Source: Cyanoderma ruficeps (taxonomy: Eukaryota > Chordata > Aves > Passeriformes > Timaliidae). From it: DNA of 64,000 nucleotides. The notes below the pieces were generated by a model. That model was not told the DNA's origin. It ran no database searches and was given only the letters and a program-made list of their open reading frames with translations. The DNA is taken from positions 124,001 to 188,000 of the forward strand of contig VZDJ01006028.1 in assembly GCA_008694505.1 (NCBI GenBank). The letters run 5' to 3'. Every line of letters starts with the position of its first letter. The stretch's first letter is position 1. A program made the position numbers and the translations under genes. Positions 13,401 to 24,211 of the stretch are shown piece after piece.

Positions 13401-14034
13401 AAGAGGCTGGATAGAATCAGGGCAATGTGAATCTCAAGTTCTATAACTTCAAATTCTTTTATTTGCAGCTATGCCCTTTAATAGCTTCTACAGGGGTCAA
13501 CAAAATATGTTCAACATCCCTGCACTTCAGGACATTCTTCTCTTCATCAAGTGGGATAGTGAGAGTAGCTGGGAATGAAATAACAGTGTTGATTCCCAGA
13601 CTAGAGAACTCTGCTTTTAGCGTCAATTTTTTATTCAAGCCTGTGTTGCCTGGGCAATGTCAGGGAAAATATAAATTCTCTTCTGTAGGAGGAAATGCTC
13701 TTCCTCCAAATTCTAAAATGCTTATCTTTGTGTACAGCTGAAGTATGATGAAGCATGTGTCCAAAAAAGTGTATTCCCAAGTCAGCATTTCAAGTGGGTA
13801 TGAATTTCGAGCTATTCAGAAATATTCAGTCATTGGTGGGGGTGAGGAGGAGCACCAGATTTCTTTAAGTGTACATTAAAAGTGGCAAAGGGACCAGCCA
13901 GGCTCTTCACAGAGGTCAAGTATCTGCAAGCTTATAGCAGGGTTCCCAAGTGTCTTGATTGTCATATGAATTGACACATTAGGCTGTAATCAGAACAGGT
14001 CCATATTTGTTCATTTCTTGAACTGAAACTTTTG

Positions 14035-14054
14035 CCCCTCCCCGCCCCCACCCC
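14035..14054 (-). other. G-quadruplex motif
   Basis: The - strand carries four G runs of 4, 5, 4 and 4 bases separated by single-base loops (T, C, A). This is a textbook intramolecular G-quadruplex pattern with the shortest loops possible, isolated in AT-rich DNA outside any CpG island. Folding is predicted, not shown. Confidence 0.75.
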
Positions 14055-15522
14055 AAATTAAAATAAAAAATCCTGGGTTTGCTCAACTTAATATTTAAAA
14101 AGTATAATGTGGAATTTCGAATGTTAGTTTAGTTTTATCCACAATGTGTTGCACTGAATATTTAAAGTCATGACAATTTCCATACTGCATGCATAAAAAA
14201 TCATCTTGGATTTAGGCTTGTCTGTAGATCCATGGGGCTACCTACTTGACAGAACTTCCCCTGAACAAATTTCAGTTTGAGTGAATGAGCTAGAATGTTT
14301 CACTCCAGAGAAGAAAATCTGGAAAATGGTTTTTTTTACCCCATACTTGCATCCAAGTCAACATTATCTCCCTAACAATTCTCAATCATGAAGCTATCTT
14401 CCTCCATGATTTTCAAAGTGTATTTCTTTAATTAATAAAGGTTTGAAAAGGTAGGGTCTTAAAACAGATCTATATACTGCAAAAAGGAATCACTTGCAGA
14501 AGAGTTTCCAAGTTTCAGCTTCAGCTGCCATGACTGTCACATACACGTCACATCATTAATATTGTGAAACTGCCTCCCTTAGTACACTCCTTCCTAAAGA
14601 CCTGATTTTCTCTCTTAAAAACCCTGAGTGTATAGCTCCATAATGTCTGTGATGAAGAAAGAAAAAACAAACCCCAAGCAAACCCTAAACCTGCCTGGAC
14701 CGGTAGTACCAATCCTTTCACCAACTCACCTGTAGCTGCGCCTTTTTTTGTTTCTTTAAATATATCTCTAAGACAATGTGAAGGACATTTGTGAGCATTG
14801 ATAAATCCTCTTGGAAAATAAACACCCCATGGCAGTTCTGTCATTAGTGATAGCTCAGGTGCTTTCCAGACAACAGAAGCTACAAGGCAAACAACACAAG
14901 CTGGCACGGAAGAGGTCGCAGGAAGGTTCAGCCAGTGTGAGCTCGGGATTCCCGGGAGCGAGAAAGGTGAGGACGTGTTGGCAGGCTGGGAGGCCTGTGC
15001 CTCCAGCACTGTGCCACAAATCACTCTCTCAAGGATGTTGGCTTTGGCAGTTCAAGGGAACGTGCAGTCCTGCCTCACACCTGGCTGCTACTTAACACCT
15101 CGGTCCTGCATAGGAGCCTGCCTGAGCCACTCCCGGGTGATTGGAGGTTGTTTCACATCTGTATCAACAGAAGGAACACTCTGCTTTGCCAGGTCCCAGC
15201 AAAAGCTCTCAGCAGACACCTGTGCTGATAACAGTGGTTATCTTTTTACCACTGGCAGTTTTTAACCACCCTGTTATCAGCTGCTGCATGGTGCTGTAGT
15301 ACAGGTCATACTCTTCCAGAGAATCTGCTGTTTGGTCCTGTCATGCAAAGGGCTAATTCTGAAATAAAGCAATAAAAGGAGATCAGAAATAAGACCCTGA
15401 TTATTGCAATAGGACCACAGCCATTTGGTTTTATTTTATAAGAGCTCTCTTTAAAGATAACTGCTGGCACAGACACAGGCTTGTTAATACTTTTCAGTTT
15501 TCAGTGTGAGTAAATATTTAAT

Positions 15523-15539
15523 TTTTTTGTTGTTGTTGT
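15523..15539 (+). repeat. short (TTG)n microsatellite
   Basis: A T run passes into four TTG/TGT units. Minor simple repeat. Confidence 0.7.
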
Positions 15540-17144
15540 CTGTTTCTTTGGAGGAAAAAATAGTTTAATCAGTTTTTAATCAGTTTTCTAGATATTGTTC
15601 CTGGTATACCTCAACTTTAAGCTTTATAAATGTTAGAAACACTGCTCCACACAGCCATAGTTTCGGCTCAGAAAGACTAATTTAGAGCACCTTTGCCTCA
15701 CAGTCCCTAAGGTTTCGCTAAAAAAAAGGTGTGTGTTTGCTGGCAGCTTCCTAGCACTGAATGTGCTGATAGCAGTTGCGCCTAAACTACATTCTATACA
15801 GATCAACTAATATAACACAAGGTTTTTTTTTAGTGGAACAATGAACTGATGATCAAGTGATGCAATAGTTTTTGTTAGTTATTTTTATTTAAAAAGAAAT
15901 CTTCAAAAAGTTGTCAGTAGTTGAGTCAGGAAAATACCCAGAAACATAAAACCAGCTCAACAAATCTGTAGTTTAGTAAGTCAATGCCAGATGGTTCATA
16001 TGCTGGGATCACTGTGAATATTTAGACTTTTTACTCACTTGATATACATACCACAAATGCAGTTGCAATCTAAAACTGATTACAAAAACAGAGAAAGGGA
16101 GTAAAGAGACCTAAGATCCATCTACCTCACTGGCAATCTTTCTTCACTGGCACTTTCCTAGCCAATCTTACATTATTAGTCAGTGAAACTAAGAATTTTT
16201 TTTAGATCCTAAACTATTTTTTATGGATATGCGGTTTGAATTGGACACCAATTTTGCTGCCATTCTATCACAGCTTAAGCAACACATTCTTCAAGGCCAT
16301 GCCTGTGTTTGTCGTCAGTATTTGTGTATTTGCCAATGTGAGTCCCCACAAAATTATGCACAGTGTGATAAAACGTCTTCTTATCTCTGGAAGAAGAAGG
16401 ATGGGAGGGATGTTGGTGGTCTGTGCACCCAACTGGTACCACCTGTAGCACTGATAAAAGTAAAATGAGTTAAAATGTGCTGGGAGTTAAACCAAATTAG
16501 CTCAGCTAATGTGAATCTCACAGAGGAATAATACTTATTTTGACTTTTCAATATATTTTACTTTAAACAGATTCCTAATCAACTTAAGCTATCTTAGAAA
16601 GACTTTTAATGGTACTAATGGGATCAAGCTAGAGAGCCTTTAGCAGGCGAGCAGAAGCTATCTGAGGAGACAGCAGCTATGCTGAGTCATTTTCACACAT
16701 GAATGGCAATAAAGGAAAATAATAAAAGTTAAGTAGATCTTCCTAATAAGGAGAGCTTAGTACCTGTTTGCAAAGAAGAAAGAGCATGGCTGTGCTGTGG
16801 TAGAATGTTTACTGACCATTGCATGTTGCAAAGATCTCAGAACTCAAAACTACCCATGAATCACTGATGCTTCTTGGTGCTGGGTGTACTCTTAGGAAGC
16901 AAATCAGTCAGCGTGGACACCAGCCCTATTGAGCAGAATGTGAGATCAGAATTTGGAATTCTGTTGGCTATACCTGTCTACTACAAATTCTGCAAGAAGA
17001 GCTAATAGGGATTTCTATCAACCATATAATTTAAGGTGGAATTATCTAAATTGGCAGATTGTTTTATTGGAAGCATTTTAGTTTAGAAAAAAAGGATATT
17101 AGACTTTTCACTGTGTCTTGAGCTTTGTAACCAAAAAAGTTTAT

Positions 17145-17825
17145 TCTGTTCCATCTGTTGAAACCCAGTTGGGGAGATTTTTATCTGTTGTAACTGCAGA
17201 AGGGAGGGGGTAACTGCCTTCTCTGATAACAAGCCAGTTGTTAAAACCCGTGGGGCACTGTTTCTTATCTCTGTTCATTCTTCCACTACCCCCATGGAAA
17301 TATCTTCTGTTAATGGACCATTAAAGCTCACCATGACATGACACAATTCATCATCCTATTGTGAGATGCTCCACCCAGGGAGGAGGAGCCAAACCATTTT
17401 CACCCAGATAATAAGGAGCCACAAGTGTCACGAAACATCCGGTGTTCCCACAGGACTCCCAGAGGAAGACTGGATCCATCTCTGGACCCTTGGCTCCACA
17501 GGACCATCTCTACTTCCAACAGGACCACTTCTGCCACTCCAGGGGGGCTTACTTTTGGACTGTTTCCAACACCCTGACCAACAGGGCATCAGGTTGTATT
17601 TCTGACTCTGTCAGGGTTTTCTAGGATTTCTTGTTTGTTTGTTTGCTTATTCTTTTGTACTACATTTGTATTCTTAATATCCCTAGTAAAGAACTGCTAC
17701 ACCTATTCCCAAAATCTTTGCCTGACAGCCTTTTAATTGCAAATTTATAATAATTTGGAAAGGGGGGGGGGGCTTACATTCCAAGGGAGAGTCCAATCTT
17801 CCCTGTCTATCTAAACCAAGACACA
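17145..17825 (+). mobile_element. solo LTR, avian ERV-L-like
   Basis: The segment has LTR layout on the + strand. It opens near 'tgttccatctgttgaaaccc' and has a TATA-like 'ataataagg' at about 17409. An AGTAAA polyadenylation signal lies at 17685-17690, followed by a U5-like segment with the 'tttgcctgacagccttttaattgcaaatttataataatttgg' pattern typical of bird ERV-L-type LTRs, split here by mutations. An 11-G run lies at 17762-17772. No gag, pol or env and no second LTR are seen nearby, so it is a solo LTR left by recombination. Both ends are uncertain to about 20 bp, and I could not identify a target-site duplication. Family placement is from memory. Confidence 0.65.
17631..17646 (+). repeat. 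(GTTT)n microsatellite within the LTR
   Basis: About four GTTT units just upstream of the LTR polyadenylation signal. Confidence 0.75.
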
Positions 17826-20800
17826 CTGTCAAATCTCTTACATGTGTGACTAACAAGATGATCCAAGAATTTACAATTTAAATAACTGAGACTAATCTTA
17901 AGAAGATTTATGAGAACGCTGATTTGGAGTGCTATATTCTATAAATTAATAGTATCAGATTTTTATGGGCACACTTAAGAAATGACTACAAAATAAACCC
18001 AGGAGGTTCTTATAGTCAAGTTAAGCAGTGTAATTCAAACAAATGATTCTGTTATTTACTGGCATCCATATGTTCACATGCCACAACCTATATAAATACT
18101 TTTATTATACTATATAATACTTGGCAGCTGCCTCCTTAATAAGGGGACTCTAAGGTCAAGGCTGAAGAGTAATAACATGTTACCAGTGCTCTGCACTGAA
18201 TAGATAAATAGTTTTGATGATAAACTGTACAATTTGTAGACAGACATGATTACCTAATTTCGTATCAAACATACCCGTTTTTATATCAAAAATACTTTTC
18301 CTATTTCCTAGACAAGACACTGCTAAAAATTTGCGTATCAGAAAACTAAGCAAGGAAAAGACCTCAGTAAATTAGATTTTGTAGTTTATATACCAAATTC
18401 AGCTAAGTGACACTTGCAAATGAGGTCTTAACCTTTTGAGTTACAGGTGCTTAGCATTTCAGAAAATAAAATCAGTTTAATTTTCCATTAAAAATCATAA
18501 TGTGGAGCTTTTCAGTTATAAATATATTTAGCATTTTACAGAACAACTATACAAATGCAATTTGTACCTGAAACAGCCTGTCACCCACAGATACTGCTGA
18601 ACTTGTTTCAAAGAAAGAGATTGTATTATCCTTTTTTACAGAACTTTTATATTCAAATCTCTTTAAAAGCCCAAAAAGTTAGAACAATGCAACAGAATGG
18701 CAATGGAAAAATAACATAAAAATCAACCAATTGTATTTCAATTTTTCCACAATATTTACTCAAAATAATAATTTTCTGTACAGAGTTTGCATTTTATTAT
18801 GCTGAGGGAAGTCTAAGGGGAACACTGAGTTTGGAGGATGTGAGTTAATGAGCTGCCTTTAAATTACTTGATAACATTACTCTCTGTAATGATACATAAT
18901 TTTGATGGTACTTGAAAATCTTTAAAGGAGCTTGTACATTTATAGATAAACAGGTGCTATGCAACATACTTTACATAAAAATCTCACTTTGTACCTGCTG
19001 AAACAAATCTACAGATTAAAGAAGAATTTAACATGCAAGACATTTTTATACATTTTGCAAGCATACCTAAAGGATTTCATAGTATTTTCCCTTTTTAACA
19101 GATTTTAGCATTTGAATGATGTGCTGTCTTAGTGCATTTAACGCAAAGTCAGTAACTGTGGTTTCAGCCTAGGTGTGAGGTAGACACATTTTGAGGTTCA
19201 ATTAAAGGCATTGAAATAAAACAATACCTTAGCAACACATCTGAGCATAATTACTGAGTTTCACTTAGTTTTGAAAATTCAGTTTAGAAGTGCAAGTTTA
19301 CACCAGCAGGTGTGAGTTGAGCACCATGGGCAACCTTATCCTTTTAACAAAGAAATGTATTTAGCAATGATCGTGAAGATATGGCATCATGGCCCTTTAG
19401 GTGCGTGAAGAGGCTCTGACTTGAGGAGCCAACAGGATTCCTGCATCTGCCCTGGGAGCACAGCTCCTGCTGACTGCACGAGCCCCAGCTCAGGCACACC
19501 CACCCACGCTGAGTGCACACCTCTTAACTGCACCTGAAGACTGGAAAATTCCACTCCCTCCCAGTGAATAGTGATTCCTTCAGCTTTTAGTTCCAAAGGT
19601 CTTCAACAAATAAACAAAAGGAAGATGACTTTTATTTCAATGTTTTATTTCAAAATATTTTATTTCAAAACCTAAAGATTTCATAAGATGAACATTTGCA
19701 CAAGTATTAAAAATATAGAAATCGTTCCTCTGTATTTATAAGTATGTAAATTGCATTTTCTTGTGAATTTCCTTCACAGCTTATTTCTTTGTTGAATCCA
19801 AGCTATGCGTGTTTCCTTACAACCATATGGAAGCTCTTGAGTTAGCTCACATCTGAAAAATGTAGTTTTCCATAGGACATATTGTATACTGAGTGATTGA
19901 ATCTAAAATAAATAAAAAAACCGCCAGGATTATTTAAAATAAAATGCAAAAGAAACATATGATAAAGCAACAATGTACTTCGAGGCAGTTTCTGGTATAA
20001 AGCAGTTTGGTGGAGCTGAGAACCCAGAGAGAGAAAATAAATGCCAACAGTCAAATGATAATAGTGTGAGCACTTACCATTTACTTACGTTTTTAAAAGG
20101 TGCTGCATTATTGAACTATGTGCTTTTTGTTCCGGTCAACCTTGAGTGAATTAATTGGCAGCTGGTATTAATAGAAGAAAGCAGATAGCCACAAACCAAC
20201 TGGATTGCAGCAGTGAAGTGTGAAAGATTAGAAACACTTTCAGATCTGATTTATTTGATTAAGATAGCAATATATAGGTGACCTTGTTATGGTCATACTA
20301 TTATGCACACAGTTGCTGAAAAAGGGGCAGAGCTTCAAAGCTCTGTATCATTCCTTTAAAGCATCATATAGGAATACTTTTTTCAGAGATTTGATGATTC
20401 ATCAAAATGAATTAAAACCCATTTACTGGAGTGTAACCTTGCCTTGTAAGCAGAACATAGTGATTAGAAATCAGACTGCAAAAATGAACCGAGAAATCTG
20501 TAAATGGCACAAAAAAAATCTTTTTTTGTTAGCAGCTGGGTTTGCAATTCCTTCAGTCCACTGATGGGCTGAAGGTGGCCTGTCCAGCTGCAGGGAGCTC
20601 ACGAGATCCTTGGCCTGGGATAAGGCAGACATCCATGAGATGAGTAGATGAGTGGGACACATGAATCACACACTGCTTTAGGTCATTACATTTGTCCATC
20701 TGGTACACTACTACTAGAAACTTTTGTGTTTAATTTACTCTTATTTTCAGTCCTGCACAAACCTCTGATTTCATCATCTGCTTACTTTTTTTTTGCACAC

Positions 20801-21743
20801 TTGCTCTCTAAGTCTTCTTGGAAGCTGGAGAAAGGTACAATAAACAATGCCACCTTCTTACGCCTCTTTTGTCAATCTTCACAATTTTAGTTTATACTTT
20901 AAGTAAGTATGACATAAAATGTGCATTTAGATGAGTATTTTTCCCTTACGGCTCACTTTTCCTTTCTTCTATAATGGTATTTTCATTCAGGTTTTAAGAC
21001 ATTATGATCTGACAGCATTAGAGGTCAATAGATTAGGACTTGCTTGGCTACTCTCATATAACATCAACTGCTGTAGTACATTCATTGCAAGGGTATGAGT
21101 GAGACACTTTCTGGAGAAATTTCACATAAATTAAATCTTATTTTTTCTAATAAGTTCCCTTTTTGGAAAATACCTTTGCTGAAAATACAGTCTGTCAGAA
21201 TGTGTTGCAAATGAGTTGGAAAAATGATAGACTAAGAACTCAGAAACATAACACCAGGTGTTAAAAAGAAACTTTTTGCAAATGAAATGGAGACTGCAAA
21301 AATTGTCTTTCAGATGTACAATACAACATTCAGGAAAATTTCAGAGGGTGCCAGTCACCATATTTTAGTATTACTATGCCAATTTATACCAACTAAAATT
21401 ATATCTAAAGTTGAAATGCATGCTGCTTTAGAAAGCAATTGTCGTACAGGCATTTTCCCATAATTTAATTTGCTCTAAATGAAACCATCATACAAAAGAT
21501 AAATTTGAAAATCTTTGGATTATATTTGTTTGAGGAAAAATTAAAATGGTGAGTACCAGAACCATCATAAAGCCCTCTTAGCTGTAAGAGAAAGATGTCA
21601 CCATAGAGACAACTTTCCTGAAAATCTCGCTGTAGCAGTTGGTTCCATTTTCTTCCCTTCATAACCTCAGTTTAGTGAAATATTTTGATAATTTTTAAAT
21701 ACATATTTGCAATATTTTATAGAAATGAAATTTAGTGTCTTAC
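17826..21743 (-). other. MCPH1 last-intron/3' region, AT-rich
   Basis: This lies immediately downstream (on the - strand) of the MCPH1 exon, so at least its right-hand end is the following intron: the exon ends in a canonical GTAAGA donor at 21743-21738. No further exon is confidently visible. Many TTTATT (AATAAA on the - strand) hexamers occur, so the 3' UTR end cannot be chosen by eye. No repeat family is recognised. Confidence 0.55.
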
Positions 21744-21981
21744 CTAATACCCATTTTTCTGATAAAGATATTATTTCCTGGTACTTCTTTCCTGGCTTTT
21801 TTCCTATACAGATTTTTGCCTGATGTAAGGCTTTACATGTTTTCCCTCCTGCCAGCTGTATAAGTTCCATTAGCTTTTTGCATGGTGGCTGGCTGGTAGG
21901 AGATACAAACATGACAGGCTGGTTTGAAAAGAGATTCTGCTGGTATTTTCCTGTTGATAGATGACGCTGAAGCCTGCAGAT
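21744..21981 (-). CDS. MCPH1: MCPH1 (microcephalin) penultimate exon, third BRCT domain
   Basis: Microcephalin is a nuclear DNA-damage-response and chromosome-condensation protein; its C-terminal BRCT pair binds phosphorylated H2AX. This exon of 238 bp gives 79 codons plus one base. Its start reads ICRLQRHLSTGKYQQ, then QPVMFVSPTSQPP (BRCT core), the conserved GG pair in LIQLAGGKT at residues 41-48, an ICIGKKPGKKYQEI strand/helix, and ends SEKWVL with the invariant BRCT tryptophan (residue 76). The acceptor is a pyrimidine-rich tract ending AAATACAG before 21981 (phase 0). The donor is TTAG|GTAAGA (phase 1), matching the known exon break just before a D-S motif. There is no stop or frameshift inside, so it is functional in appearance. 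It lies antisense and upstream of ANGPT2. The earlier exons would be beyond 64 kb; the last one is not placed. Confidence 0.93.
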
Positions 21982-22967
21982 CTGTATTTGAGGCAACAAG
22001 AAAATTAATTAACCAATGTGTTACCTTTCCACTCAAAGTAAGGCTAATCCTCGGTTTTCATAATTCAGAAAAAAATATATTAGTATGAAATTTACTTTTT
22101 CAGGTGTATCAGAAATTCTTGGGTAAAATATACAAACAATTTACTATACTTGATCAATACAATTCCCAAACCAGCATTTGAGATTATTTCATTATGGGTC
22201 AGATATTTTACCTATAAAACTTCTTAAAGCACTTGACAATATTCTTTTTCACCATAGTCTTACATTCTTACATTTATAAAAATGGCCATCACACAGAAAT
22301 CTAACTTAGAGTTTAAACTACTTTAGGACCTCTTTTCCCCCCCGTGCTCCACAGATACAAACTATATTTTTGCTCAGATGTATGAAGTAACACAACTGTA
22401 CCAGCACTCAGAGTGAAACATTTACTGTAAACCATTTTGTGTTTACAAAACCAAAAGTAGTTTTTTTGTGAATGCTGTGCAGCTTGTAACATTTGATCAC
22501 TACAACAAAAACCTGCTTGATCTATATAAGGCAAATTTTCTTCTTAGTGTATACCTGGCAGAAGTGTTCCAGCAGTTAAAACCATTTCCTTTAGTTATAA
22601 TATGGCTAAAAGCATACAGCAAGTGTACACAGCATGGTATGCAAAAGAAAGTTTTCATACCAAAATTAAAAAAAAGGTTATATTTCTTAGTGTGAGGCTG
22701 CTATTTACCTGCCAGAACAACGTAGGTAACAGCTCTGACTTTGTATTGCTTGTCAAAGTTTGGAAAATTTACAATGAGACTGCAGTTAATTGCAAGATGA
22801 GAACAAAAAGAAATGTTTCATATTATGTGATGCTTGGAATTTTTACAGAGATGACAACATGAGCATGGAGGAAAGGTAATTTTTCATATATCTGGTTTAT
22901 ATGAAACATCTGAATATGAAGCTGTAGTGTGTGAGAAGGTGTAACTGGAACAGTGGAAAAAATTACC

Positions 22968-22990
22968 TGTTGAGTGGATTCCACTCAACA
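22968..22990. repeat. near-perfect palindrome, 11-bp arms
   Basis: TGTTGAGTGGA is followed, after a single T, by its exact reverse complement TCCACTCAACA. No extension of the pairing. Possible cruciform or protein-binding site; no function shown. Confidence 0.75.
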
Positions 22991-23990
22991 CACAAACATG
23001 CTGTATGAAACTATAAGCACTTAAGAATCTAATGTGATAATGTATGTGCTTGGCAGATGTGCAGCCAAAGTAAGAATCTCCACCTGATTTGCAGGGGTTT
23101 ATAAAGCCAAATGGTTCCATGGCATGTTCACAGATAAAAGTCCAAGGGAATTGCCTTAGCACTTCTGATCAATGAGCTAGAGGAAGAGCCTGCAAAGCCT
23201 GAAACCCATGGTAACATGAGGCTTCAGCTCAGTGGTTTTGTGTCACTGGCCTCTGCTGTTCTGGGACATGTCTATCTATGTCAATCTGAATTTTGAGATC
23301 TCCTCCATCAATAAATAATTCAGCTTTCTCAGATTGTTAATTCCTTGGTTTCTCTCCTGAGAATAAAATTAGTTTGGATCTTTGCTTTCTGAATTCACTA
23401 AGTTATAAAGACAGTGACTGCTATGGATGCAGCAGACCAAGAAGACTCAATCACAACCCAAGAAATACCCTATATTTTCTATTCCTTTGTAAACCTGAGT
23501 TTGGGAATGGCACAGCACACCTAATCCTGTCTCATAGCTGCTAAATAATTCTGTTGATCACAGTATCATTGCAGAGTTATGTTGCAGACTTTGGAGGACC
23601 CAAACTTATTGAATATATCTGATGGTCCTTCCTGCACCTGATGCCTTGCATGTGCAGATCTGGATTTGGACTCAGTGGAGTATTGCCTACCTCCATCTGA
23701 GCAGAATGCTCTTCTAGGAGTGCCCGTCTGCTGGGCATCCTGGTGTCAACAAAACCAGAAAATTAATAATTGTACTGTTTTAATCCATGGTATCAGATTT
23801 GGAATTCTCTAGGGGTACCATTTGTGATGGGTCTTGTGAGGCTTAGAGGCCATGATCACTGTCTTAAAAGAAGACTAGGCCAGGAACATAAACCGCTTTG
23901 TAATCTGTGATGTACAGAGCAGTGTGATTTTGGTACTACTAGGACTGCAATCATTAATCTTAATTTAAAAACTGTGCAGTTGTGAAACTA

Positions 23991-24017
23991 TGAAAGTGCT
24001 TGTTGTAAGCACTTTCA
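23991..24017. repeat. perfect hairpin, 11-bp stem and 5-base loop
   Basis: TGAAAGTGCTT (23991-24001) and AAGCACTTTCA (24007-24017) pair fully around GTTGT. The flanks do not pair further, so the stem is too short for a microRNA precursor as it stands. Confidence 0.75.
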
Positions 24018-24195
24018 ACAAATTAAAGTATGCACTATAGTGAAAAATAACAATCTCTTCGTATCAACCTCATAACACCCTCATGACAAATGCAATGCCA
24101 TCCTAGTTCATCTGACATAGCTCTTTCAAATTGTTTATTGCCACAAAGCAGATGCAACTGACAGAAAAAAAAGACAATTCCAAAGAGGTGGGAAG

Positions 24196-24211
24196 TAGCA
24201 CTATAGTGCTA
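24196..24211. repeat. 16-bp perfect palindrome
   Basis: TAGCACTATAGTGCTA is its own reverse complement, 180 bp from the hairpin at 23.99 kb. The half-site AGCACT is shared with that hairpin. Confidence 0.75.

Larger units (their letters stand above)
8271..17144. other. non-coding spacer between probable AGPAT5 promoter and MCPH1
   Basis: No exon is recognised. The longest open frame (14548-15024, - strand, 158 codons) has no known domain, low-complexity composition and no conserved-looking splice context. The MCPH1 terminal exon and 3' UTR should lie between here and 21.7 kb on the - strand, but I cannot place them. Contains an A/C-rich tract (10.44 kb) and a G-quadruplex motif (14.04 kb). 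Confidence 0.55.

Noticed and set aside
14548..15024. 158-codon open frame on the - strand
   Set aside because: Resembles no known protein, and overlapping + strand frames suggest only a local lack of stop codons.
16624..16661. Acceptor CTGCTGTCTCCTCAG followed by D-SFCSPAKGSLA-stop as the MCPH1 last exon
   Set aside because: Good acceptor and right phase, but beyond D-S it does not resemble the conserved C terminus; kept only as a candidate in the findings.
20086..20131. SIMQH-LLKT-stop on the - strand as the MCPH1 last exon
   Set aside because: The motif resembles the expected D-S-I-x-Q-H, but the only AG sites in front lack a pyrimidine tract, the frame does not join the phase-1 donor to give D-S, and the tail is too short.
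23991..24017. Hairpin with an AAGTGCTT word as a microRNA precursor
   Set aside because: The stem ends after 11 bp and flanks do not pair; a precursor needs about 25-30 bp.
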